Origin: Pseudomonadota bacterium | Lineage (GTDB): Bacteria > Pseudomonadota > Gammaproteobacteria > Nitrosococcales > Methylophagaceae | Reading direction: 5' to 3' | Assembly (NCBI GenBank): GCA_030576275.1 | Contig: JALIBN010000029.1 | Span: 1 to 64,000, forward strand | DNA: 64,000 nt | Shown here: piece after piece, positions 29,284-36,917 of the stretch | Layout of the letters: each line of letters begins with the position of its first letter | How positions within the stretch are numbered: position 1 is the stretch's first letter | Notes under the pieces: generated by a model | What the model was told of the DNA's origin: nothing | The model's database searches: none | What the model saw: the letters and a program-made list of their open reading frames with translations, nothing else | Translations under genes and position numbers: made by a program

Positions 29284-29948
29284 TCGCGATTTTGCCAAAT
29301 TGGCATCCAATGTTGGTGCATTTCACCATCGGACTGTTAGGTACTTCCGTGGTATTTTATTTTGCATCAGCATTATTAGCTAAAGACCATAACTGGAAAC
29401 AACAATGGAGACATGTGGCCAACTGGAGTTTATGGTCAGGTTGCCTCGTTACCATTGGTACGGTGTTCGCAGGCTGGTATGCTTACAATACCGTCGCGCA
29501 TGATCAATCTTCACATGCCGCCATGACCTTACACCGTGATTGGGCACTGGCTACTGCCAGCCTCTTTTTAATACTTGGTCTCACTGCAGTCAGAATAGTT
29601 AAAAAAAATAAAACACCGCGCTATCTGTTTTTATCACTTACGGCGATTGCTGGTGCAATGTTACTGATTACAGGATTTTTAGGCGGAGAAGCAGTCTATC
29701 GTCATGGGTTAGGTGTCATGTCATTACCTACGGTAGAAGCTGACGAACATCAGCATCCTGACACTTCACCTCATAACCAAGAGAATAGTTCAGCCCACCA
29801 GCATCATGAAACGACTGACGAATCTGAGCCTCATCATCTTGATGAACTTATGACACCAAGTATAGATGTTGATTCCGATACAGAGATTAACGAACATTCA
29901 CATGATGCTGAAATGGAGGCAACAACCTTACATCAGCACCAACATTAA
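29280..29948 (+). CDS. DUF2231 membrane protein with His-rich tail
   Basis: A 222-residue protein with four predicted membrane helices in residues 1-140, starting with the NWHPMLVHFTIGLL motif of the DUF2231 family. From about 155 to the end it is a soluble tail very rich in histidine and acidic residues (EHQHPD, SAHQHHET, TLHQHQH). It overlaps cusA by four bases (ATGA), so it is translated with the efflux system. The tail could buffer copper or another metal at the membrane. The family has no firmly established role, so this is inference from composition and context. Confidence 0.78.
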   Translation: MIAILPNWHPMLVHFTIGLLGTSVVFYFASALLAKDHNWKQQWRHVANWSLWSGCLVTIGTVFAGWYAYNTVAHDQSSHAAMTLHRDWALATASLFLILGLTAVRIVKKNKTPRYLFLSLTAIAGAMLLITGFLGGEAVYRHGLGVMSLPTVEADEHQHPDTSPHNQENSSAHQHHETTDESEPHHLDELMTPSIDVDSDTEINEHSHDAEMEATTLHQHQH

Positions 29949-30033
29949 TATTAACGATTATTAATTATATAATATTCATAGAATTTACACAGTTTTTGAT
30001 AAACACAGTATTATGCGATTTACAGGAAGTTAG

Positions 30034-30126
30034 ATGAATACAGCTTCACTTATAAACAATGTATTGTTAAGAAGCTTATCTCATTATAAAAAACAACTAG
30101 TGGTGGTCAAATGGAACAAAACTTAA
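30034..30126 (+). CDS. Short upstream ORF overlapping the EAL gene start
   Basis: A 30-codon frame with a well-placed AGGAAG ribosome site ends 13 bases inside the EAL-domain gene, whose ATG lies at 30111. The peptide (starting MNTASLINNV) resembles nothing I know. It may be a leader that couples translation of the phosphodiesterase, or it may be chance. Confidence 0.35.
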   Translation: MNTASLINNVLLRSLSHYKKQLVVVKWNKT

Positions 30127-30878
30127 AAGTCTACGACAGGTTTTCATGTGCAAACTGCGCTGATAAAGGTCGCCTTGACTTCGATTTCACCATGGCATTT
30201 CAACCTATTATTAACTGCCAAACAAATCAGATATTTGGCTATGAGGCATTGGTTCGTGGTTTGAATAATGAATCTGCGTTTTCAATAATATCTAAAGTGA
30301 ACGATGATAATCGTTACTTATTTGATCAACTTTGCCGAATCAAAGCAATAGCACTTGCATCTAAGTTGAATTTAGAATCTATGCTCAGCATTAACTTTCT
30401 TCCAAAGGCTATCTACAAACCAGAACGCTGTATTCGGACTACTTTAGATGCTGCCAATAAATATGATTTTCCAATTGAAAAGATCATGTTTGAATTTACT
30501 GAAGTTGAGAAGATTGAAGATGTTGGTTTTGTTAAAAGCATAATTGAGTATTACAATAAATTGGGTTTTATTACTGCCATCGATGACTTTGGTTCAGGTT
30601 ATGCTGGCCTGGGTTTATTGGCCAATTTTCAGACAAACATAGTGAAGTTCGATATGGAGCTTATTCGAAATATTGGTCAAGATAAAGTTCGGCAATCGAT
30701 AATAAAAAATTGTTTAAATATGTTTCGCGACCTAAATATCACGCCCTTGGCTGAAGGTATCGAAACAATCGAAGAAATGGAATGGTTGCGAGATTCAGGA
30801 ATTGAATTAATGCAAGGTTATCTTTTTGCTAAGCCTGGTTTTGAATCTTTACCACCAGTTGATTTTAGTATTATGTAG
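30111..30878 (+). CDS. EAL-domain cyclic-di-GMP phosphodiesterase
   Basis: A 255-residue stand-alone EAL domain. Catalytic motifs are intact: EAL at 45-47, NFLPKA, FEFTE, AIDDFGSGYAGL and AEGIE, followed by QGYLFAKP. It should therefore hydrolyse c-di-GMP to pGpG in the cytoplasm. A short N-terminal extension contains a CANC pair (13-16), which could be redox- or metal-responsive; this is inference. No sensor domain or membrane helix is present. It follows the copper efflux operon by 160 bp but has its own leader. Confidence 0.9.
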   Translation: MEQNLKVYDRFSCANCADKGRLDFDFTMAFQPIINCQTNQIFGYEALVRGLNNESAFSIISKVNDDNRYLFDQLCRIKAIALASKLNLESMLSINFLPKAIYKPERCIRTTLDAANKYDFPIEKIMFEFTEVEKIEDVGFVKSIIEYYNKLGFITAIDDFGSGYAGLGLLANFQTNIVKFDMELIRNIGQDKVRQSIIKNCLNMFRDLNITPLAEGIETIEEMEWLRDSGIELMQGYLFAKPGFESLPPVDFSIM

Positions 30879-31131
30879 TATGAGAGTTAATCATAGAATA
30901 ACTAAGGTAAGAGGATTGAAATAAAACTGATAACGCCTCATAACTTACCATCACTTTATGCTAACACCAATGCCTTTCTAATTTTGACTTAAATTCTATC
31001 TGCTTAGCCTCTTGATATATGAGGTAGGTCGGCGTATAAATTTAGATAAGCAGTAATGTGATTTATAAATAAAACTGAATAAGATCATATTAAGTCATTC
31101 TATTCCCAAATAATTATTGAGGCTAAATATT

Positions 31132-31401
31132 ATGGTTTCCGTCACTAGAATGGTTCTTGATGTCCTTAAACCTCATCAACCCAATGCATTGGATTTTTCA
31201 CAGGCCATTGCCGAAGTTGACTCAGATTATTATGTGCATTTAACGGTACTCGAAGTCGATGAAAGTACAGAGACTGTTGAGATTGTGCTTGAAGCGAAAA
31301 ATATAGATTTTGATGCCGTACAATTAGCTATCAGCGATATGGGGGGTTCTGTCCACAGTATCGATGAAGTCGAAGTTCATAATGACTCGGATATCCGTTA
31401 A
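31132..31401 (+). CDS. DUF211 family protein
   Basis: An 89-residue protein recognisable as DUF211 by VTRMVLDVLKPHQPNALDFSQAI at the N-terminus and a ferredoxin-like beta-alpha-beta pattern. The start at 31132 is chosen because a GAGG ribosome site precedes it; a TTG 15 bases upstream overlaps that site. DUF211 is, as I recall, best known from archaea, and its function is unknown. It stands three bases before a VIT-like membrane protein, with which it is almost surely co-translated. Confidence 0.82.
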   Translation: MVSVTRMVLDVLKPHQPNALDFSQAIAEVDSDYYVHLTVLEVDESTETVEIVLEAKNIDFDAVQLAISDMGGSVHSIDEVEVHNDSDIR

Positions 31402-31404
31402 GTT

Positions 31405-31989
31405 GTGATCAAACTCCTCGAGCAGGCTAAGTTCTTACTTCATATAACTAGTTCCCACCATATTGTACGGCGCTATTTTGTGGTCAATGGCTTTGATGGC
31501 GCACTCACAATGCTGGGACTCATCATTGGATTTTTACTCAGTTCTTCTACCGATTTATCAGTCATTGTTAACGCGTGTTTGGGCGCCGCTATTGCACTTG
31601 GGATGAGTGGCGTTAGTAGCGCATATGTGAGTGAATCAGCAGAACGACAACATGAACTTGGCAAATTAGAAGAAGCAATGATTAGTGATTTGCAAAGCAG
31701 TGCTCATGGACAAGCTGCACGTAGTGTTCCTTTGTTAATTGCACTGGTTAATGGCCTTTCACCGCTGATCATTTCCTTGCTGATCATCTCGCCATTATTA
31801 ATCTCTCATGCAGGACTTTCCTTGCCGGTGTCGCCCTTGTATTCTGCCATTTTTATCGCATTAATACTGGTTTTTCTTCTGGGTGTATTTCTTGGCCGAA
31901 TCGCCGGCGTATCATGGTTACGAAGTGGCATTCAGACCTTGCTGATTGCAATGATAACCATCGTGTTGATTTATCTATTTACTGGATAA
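31405..31989 (+). CDS. VIT1/CCC1-like integral membrane protein (TIGR00267-like)
   Basis: A 194-residue protein with about five membrane helices. The segment RRYFVVNGFDGALTMLGLIIGF and the GMSGVSSAYVSESAERQ stretch match the VIT1/CCC1 superfamily of iron/manganese transporters, in particular the archaeal TIGR00267-type members. The start is a GTG three bases after the DUF211 stop. No strong ribosome site is seen, so it probably depends on translational coupling. Transport of a divalent metal is a family-level guess. The acidic metal-binding helix of plant VIT1 is shortened here. Confidence 0.75.
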   Translation: MIKLLEQAKFLLHITSSHHIVRRYFVVNGFDGALTMLGLIIGFLLSSSTDLSVIVNACLGAAIALGMSGVSSAYVSESAERQHELGKLEEAMISDLQSSAHGQAARSVPLLIALVNGLSPLIISLLIISPLLISHAGLSLPVSPLYSAIFIALILVFLLGVFLGRIAGVSWLRSGIQTLLIAMITIVLIYLFTG

Positions 31990-32159
31990 TGAAAATCTGT
32001 AGCTAGGCATTATCCAGTGACTCCATACCGCTTCAATAATGAAATAAGAGGGCCTAGTAAGGCTTTCCTTTTCGGTTCATCCTTACCGACAAATAACTAA
32101 GTCCATGTTGTAATTAAAGTTATTGTTCAGCCTGACGTTATAGTGTTCAGACAAGATGC

Positions 32160-32390
32160 ATGGACATTCTTATGATTGATATACCAAAACAATATATAAC
32201 TCCGATAATTACCACGACATCATCCAAAAGTGCCGTACGTTTTCATAGTATTCCTGATGAAGAAAAAGCACTAAAACCTGTTGAGCGACGTTTATCGCCA
32301 ACGCGAAGACAACCTCAACAATCTAAAATCCAAATTGAGCAACGCGTATCATCTGATCGCCGTCGTTCGGCGTTCAGTGCTAAGGCATAA
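32160..32390 (+). CDS. Small basic protein of unknown function
   Basis: Not recognised. It is a 76-residue frame with no strong ribosome site; an ATG at 32172 is an alternative start. The second half contains two related arginine-rich segments, VERRLSPTRRQ and EQRVSSDRRRS. This pattern is seen in many small bacterial proteins of unknown role. It has no signal peptide or membrane segment. It could be a chance frame, but the repeated motif favours a real gene. Confidence 0.45.
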   Translation: MDILMIDIPKQYITPIITTTSSKSAVRFHSIPDEEKALKPVERRLSPTRRQPQQSKIQIEQRVSSDRRRSAFSAKA

Positions 32391-32540
32391 ACTTCTAGAT
32401 TAGAGTTAAGCAACATAGTGATCTGAACTAAAACCAATGATCCTTCTTGGTTTTGCCATTTTATAGCGTAATTGCTAAATATTTGGGTTGAGTATAAGTA
32501 AGATGAATGATCAATATCGATTATAAACTCTATCGTTGTT

Positions 32541-34325
32541 TTAAAATCCAGTAGCCTTTGAAGTGCTCTGTCGAGGATCCGCGGCACCATATAACCTTCT
32601 ATTTTCTTGGTCAACCAAAATACTTTGGCTACCGCCCATAGCAGATTTTTGCACCATTTTATGACCCCTATTTGTGAGCAACTTTATAGTATCTGGACTG
32701 ATGCCCTGTTCAATGCGAATTTCATCTGGCCACCACTGGTGATGAATCCTAGGTGAATTTACCGCAGTTTGAATATTCATTTTATGATCGATGACATTCA
32801 TAATCACCTGTAAGGTAGTGCTAATGATGCGTGAACCAACAGGACTACCGGTAATTAAAAAGTTCTTGCCTGCCTGCTTAACAATGGTGGGTGACATAGA
32901 ACTTAACATGCGTTTGTTAGGCTCTATTTTATTAGCCTCCCCACCCATTAAACCATAGGCATTAGTTGCCCCCGGCTTGGCGCTAAAATCATCCATTTCA
33001 TTGTTTAACAAAAAGCCAGCACCTGTCACTACAATTCCCGAGCCATAACTAAAATTCAAGGTATAGGTGTTGGAAACAGCATTACCAAATTGGTCAACAA
33101 TAGAAAAGTGAGTAGTTTCTGGGCTTTCGTAGTGTTGTGGATTGCCAGCCTTAATCTCAACACTTGGCGTGGCTCTATTCAGCTTAATATTTTTTACTAT
33201 TGCTTGGCTATATGACTTAGATATAAGGCCCTTTAGAGGCACTTTAATAAAGTCACTATCACCCAAATAGCTTGCACGATCAGCATAGGCACGGCGCATA
33301 GCTTCTGCCATTAGATGAATTGTTTGGGCCGAGTTATGGCCATACTCAGTAATGGGGTATTGCTCCAACAGGTTTAAAATCTGCACGATATGCACCCCGC
33401 CCGAGCTGGGAGGAGACATAGAATAAACATCAAAACCTCGGTAAGTACCATGCACTGGCTGTCTAATCACAGCTTGATAGTTTGCAAGATCTTCATAGCT
33501 GATAAGCCCGCCATGTTTTTGCATTTCCGACTCAATCAGCCTCGCCGTTTCACCTGTGTAGAATCCTTCGGCACCTTTGTCAGCAATTAGTTGCAGTGTT
33601 TTGGCTAAGTCTGGTTGCTTGAATATTTCACCAGCTTGGTAAGAACTACCATCCTGTTTAAAAAATTTAGCTTTACTAGAAGGCCATTTGTCGAATACCT
33701 GCTTTCTTGCCGCAATGCCTTCAACAAATCTATTGGGAACTACGAAACCATTTTTAGCCAAATTGATCGCAGGTTGTAGTACTTCTGCTAATGACATGGT
33801 GCCGAACTTCTCAAGGGCCAGAGCAAAGCCAGCCACAGTTCCTGGAACACCTGCTGACAAATGTGAAAACCGACTTAAGGTTTGATCGCCATTGCCCATG
33901 TCATCTAAAAACATTTTTTCATGGGCCTTGCTTGGGGCTGTTTCTCGATAATCAATCGCGGTAACGGCATCGCTGTAACTGGGTGAATACAACATAAATC
34001 CACCGCCTCCAATGTTACCTGAACGCGGCTGGGTTACAGCTAAGACAAAACCGGCTGCAATAGCTGCATCAATAGCATTACCACCTTCCTTCAAAATTTC
34101 GAGGGCTATCTCAGTTGCTAATTGATGGCTCGTTACCACCATCGCGGTTTTACCAGTGACTGGTTCGGCTCTTTGTCCGGCTAATATTGCTTCGTCGTTT
34201 GCTTGTAGCTGTGCCGTATTTAAAATTACAAATAAGACAGGGAGTATGATTAATAATTTCATTGTAAAAGTATACCTATATTTTGTTGAATGACGATGAC
34301 AGCTTTGCTTAATCCACAGCTTCAT
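32541..34325 (-). CDS. ggt: Gamma-glutamyltransferase (glutathione hydrolase)
   Basis: A secreted Ntn-hydrolase precursor, 594 residues, that cleaves the gamma-glutamyl bond of glutathione in the periplasm. It self-cleaves before the catalytic threonine, T404 in the ETTHFSIVD motif. Other family segments are intact: QPRSGNIGGGGFMLY, DYRETAP, SMSPPSSGGVH and NNEMDDFS. The start at 34325 is favoured by a strong GGAGGA site nine bases upstream. This gives a long basic n-region before the hydrophobic signal core LLIILPVLFVILNTA. A start at 34262 would give a conventional signal peptide but has a poor ribosome site. It is the only minus-strand gene between 21 and 43 kb. Confidence 0.92.
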   Translation of the reverse strand: MKLWIKQSCHRHSTKYRYTFTMKLLIILPVLFVILNTAQLQANDEAILAGQRAEPVTGKTAMVVTSHQLATEIALEILKEGGNAIDAAIAAGFVLAVTQPRSGNIGGGGFMLYSPSYSDAVTAIDYRETAPSKAHEKMFLDDMGNGDQTLSRFSHLSAGVPGTVAGFALALEKFGTMSLAEVLQPAINLAKNGFVVPNRFVEGIAARKQVFDKWPSSKAKFFKQDGSSYQAGEIFKQPDLAKTLQLIADKGAEGFYTGETARLIESEMQKHGGLISYEDLANYQAVIRQPVHGTYRGFDVYSMSPPSSGGVHIVQILNLLEQYPITEYGHNSAQTIHLMAEAMRRAYADRASYLGDSDFIKVPLKGLISKSYSQAIVKNIKLNRATPSVEIKAGNPQHYESPETTHFSIVDQFGNAVSNTYTLNFSYGSGIVVTGAGFLLNNEMDDFSAKPGATNAYGLMGGEANKIEPNKRMLSSMSPTIVKQAGKNFLITGSPVGSRIISTTLQVIMNVIDHKMNIQTAVNSPRIHHQWWPDEIRIEQGISPDTIKLLTNRGHKMVQKSAMGGSQSILVDQENRRLYGAADPRQSTSKATGF

Positions 34326-34459
34326 AAACAAACGTCCTCCAAAGTAACAAAGGGTCTACAATAATGAATAGACTTTTTCGCCTTATGCCGGCTAGGCACA
34401 GCACGTTCGATATAGTTAACTACTGCAATTAATTTTGCTACTACTAGTGGGAGATTTCA

Positions 34460-34942
34460 ATGCATATAAAACTCAAACAAACGGCTCTTATCTTAGGTAT
34501 CAGCGCGCTTATGACAGGCCCTGCTTTCGGAAAAAACTCCGACAATCAAGGAGACCATGATAAGCAACATTCTTCACATCAGCACGAAGAAAGTTCATCA
34601 CATCAACATGATGATGACTCAAGAATATACTTTAACGATGATCGCACACAATATATCAAGCGTTATTACTCAGAATCTAAACATCATGGCAAAAACTGTC
34701 CTCCAGGACTCGCGAAGAAACACAATGGATGTAAGCCTCCAGGCCATGAAAAAAAATGGCGTAAAGGTGAGCGTTTATCGCAAGATGTAATTTATTACGA
34801 TTTACCCCATTCGTTAATTGTCGAACTAGGCCATGTACCAGCAGGTCAAAAAATAGTCCGCGTTGGCACAGATATATTGTTGATCAGTATCGGAACAGGA
34901 ATGGTGCTTGATGCTTTACAAGATCTTGATGATATTTTTTAA
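34460..34942 (+). CDS. RcnB-like periplasmic protein, His-rich
   Basis: A 160-residue secreted protein with a signal peptide ending near residue 24 (GPAFG). A histidine-rich linker follows (DKQHSSHQHEESSSHQHDDD). The C-terminal domain has CPPGLAKKHNGCKPPGHEKKW, VIYYDLP and DILLISIGTGMVLDAL. This matches the RcnB / CigR-type family, whose E. coli member tunes nickel and cobalt efflux. The GTGMVLDAL segment may be membrane-associated. The metal role here rests on the histidine stretch and on the neighbouring metal genes. Confidence 0.72.
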   Translation: MHIKLKQTALILGISALMTGPAFGKNSDNQGDHDKQHSSHQHEESSSHQHDDDSRIYFNDDRTQYIKRYYSESKHHGKNCPPGLAKKHNGCKPPGHEKKWRKGERLSQDVIYYDLPHSLIVELGHVPAGQKIVRVGTDILLISIGTGMVLDALQDLDDIF

Positions 34943-35019
34943 GTAGCACAGATATTTCTACATTTACGTCAATATAGCCAAAGGATGTGGTCGTTTTACT
35001 AAACTTCTAGTTCACTTTT

Positions 35020-35652
35020 ATGAATGAGTCGATAAGTATGAGTAGAAAAGAACATTGGGAAAAAATATATAAAGAAAAATCGCCGCTTGATGTCAGTTGG
35101 TATCAGAACAAACCTTTGATTTCACTGTCACTTATATATGACCTAGCTATGGGCAAAGATGAAAACATAATTGATGTTGGCGGAGGCCCATCAACATTAG
35201 TTGATTGTCTTATTGAAGAAGGTTTTAAGAATATTAGTGTTCTAGATTTATCATCAAACGCTCTTATGCTCGCTAAAAGCCGACTTGGTAAAAAATCAAA
35301 GTTAGTAACATGGCAAATAAATGACGTTACCCAATTTACTCCTGAGAAAGCATATTCATTATGGCATGATCGTGCAGTGTTTCATTTTCTAACCGAAAAG
35401 AGGGATCGAGAAAAATATAAGGAAGTCTTAGCGTCAGCCTTGAAAGTAGGTGGCTACGTTATTATTGCCGCCTTTTCCATTGGAGGGCCAACAAAGTGTA
35501 GTGGCCTAGATATTGTTCAGTATGATGCAGAAAAAATTAATCAAGAATTTGAATCTCACTTCAAACTGATTAATGTGAAGTCTGAGACTCATATCACTCC
35601 AGCCGGAAAAGAACAGTTATTTGGCTATTATGTTCTTACTAAAAACGGCTAA
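35020..35652 (+). CDS. Class I SAM-dependent methyltransferase
   Basis: A 210-residue Rossmann-fold methyltransferase. Motif I is IIDVGGGPSTL (near 51-61), followed by VLDLSS and WHDRAVFHFL. The N-terminus EHWEKIYKEKSPLDVSWYQ is typical of a group of small-molecule methyltransferases often annotated near thiopurine methyltransferases. The substrate is unknown. The start at 35020 is uncertain; an ATG at 35038 is possible. It precedes the TPMT-like gene by 186 bp. The two share fold and neighbourhood, which suggests related detoxification roles, but this is inference. Confidence 0.78.
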   Translation: MNESISMSRKEHWEKIYKEKSPLDVSWYQNKPLISLSLIYDLAMGKDENIIDVGGGPSTLVDCLIEEGFKNISVLDLSSNALMLAKSRLGKKSKLVTWQINDVTQFTPEKAYSLWHDRAVFHFLTEKRDREKYKEVLASALKVGGYVIIAAFSIGGPTKCSGLDIVQYDAEKINQEFESHFKLINVKSETHITPAGKEQLFGYYVLTKNG

Positions 35653-35838
35653 TAAACGCCACCAAGTCCACATTGCTGATTATGTTGGTAGCTTTAGTGT
35701 TAAGGCAATTTCCCTATGCTTCCCCATCGAAATTTGCCATCCTCACAGGTATGGATGATCGCTTAGCATCTTTTGACACTTCTTACCCAAGCGTTATATC
35801 TAAGTAACTTTCGCTTTTATAAATAGAGAGCATTAATT

Positions 35839-36480
35839 ATGGATGCACAATTTTGGCACAACAAATGGAAAAACAATGAGATCGCTTTCCATAGAAGTAA
35901 TCCCAATTCTCTATTACTCGATCACCTTAAAACACTTTCTCTAAAGAAAGGTAGTGTTGTATTTGTTCCATTGTGCGGTAAAACGCTGGATATTGCTTGG
36001 CTACTCTCTAATGGCTATTGCGTTGCTGGCGTAGAATTAGTTGAGTCTGCCATTCAGCAATTATTTTCTGAACTGGCAATGGTGCCGAAGATATCCATAG
36101 AAGGTGAAATCAAGCACTACAGTGCACAAAATATCGACATATATGTTAGTGATATCTTTGCCGTATCCCAAGAGCTACTTGGCCCAGTCGATGCAATTTA
36201 TGACAGAGCAGCTCTAGTGGCATTGCCTGACGAATTACGTCGTCGATACACCGCACATCTTATTGATATTACCAATAAATCTCCACAATTACTTATTGCC
36301 TATCACTATGATCAAAACATTGTTCAAGGCCCTCCTTTTTCTATTAGTGATGAAGAAGTAAGCCTACACTATAAAAATGCTTACAACTTAACGCTTGTTG
36401 CAAGTACTAATGTAGAAGGTGGCATGAAGGGTAAATGTGAGGCAACAGAAAATGTATGGTTGCTACGAAATGAAGACTAA
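35839..36480 (+). CDS. tpm: Thiopurine S-methyltransferase family protein (Tpm)
   Basis: A 213-residue TPMT-family enzyme. Bacterial members methylate thiopurines and volatilise selenium or tellurium oxyanions in the cytoplasm. Typical segments are present: FWHNKWKNNEIAFH at the N-terminus, VFVPLCGKTLDIAWL (cofactor motif), GVELVESAIQQLF, and IYDRAALVALP. It has good length and an intact C-terminus. It sits with another methyltransferase, an RcnB-like protein and a copper ATPase in a metal/metalloid-flavoured region. Confidence 0.88.
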   Translation: MDAQFWHNKWKNNEIAFHRSNPNSLLLDHLKTLSLKKGSVVFVPLCGKTLDIAWLLSNGYCVAGVELVESAIQQLFSELAMVPKISIEGEIKHYSAQNIDIYVSDIFAVSQELLGPVDAIYDRAALVALPDELRRRYTAHLIDITNKSPQLLIAYHYDQNIVQGPPFSISDEEVSLHYKNAYNLTLVASTNVEGGMKGKCEATENVWLLRNED

Positions 36481-36917
36481 ATTGAGTTCATCGGATTAGA
36501 CTTCATTTGTTTTAACATAAAGATACGCCATCTAATAATGATAACGACACTAACAAAACATACTCCAAATCACATTCATGTTGAATTCAGTATCCCTCAT
36601 CAGATGATGAGTTCTACTCGATTAAATGGTTAGGTGACGGTACTGAGCACAGGATAATGGTCGCGAGATCACAGGAAATTGGTACTATTAATATCATTAT
36701 AATTACTTCAGTAATATTAACTGGAGTAGCCATGTTAGCCTAACTTTATACATCAGAGATTTACACAGTGATCTTAGTATGGGTAATACGCTAAGATGAC
36801 TAAAGTTGGGAATAAGTGAAAATCCTAATGTTATGATAGCCTGTAAATACAAACAGGATATAACGCCCATTAAAAGGCAAACGATCATACCAAGTTAATA
36901 ATAAAGAGTTCCCTATC
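36481..36917 (+). other. Non-coding leader region upstream of the copper ATPase
   Basis: About 440 bp without a supported gene. It holds a perfect inverted repeat ATCTTAG (36771-36777) / CTAAGAT (36791-36797) with a 13-base centre, about 120 bp before the ATPase start. This is a candidate operator or hairpin. A CueR-type promoter (long spacer with a GC dyad) was not recognised. Confidence 0.5.

Noticed and set aside
36703-36888. A 61-residue hydrophobic minus-strand frame upstream of the copper ATPase
   Set aside because: No ribosome site and no family resemblance; AT-rich sequence gives such frames easily.
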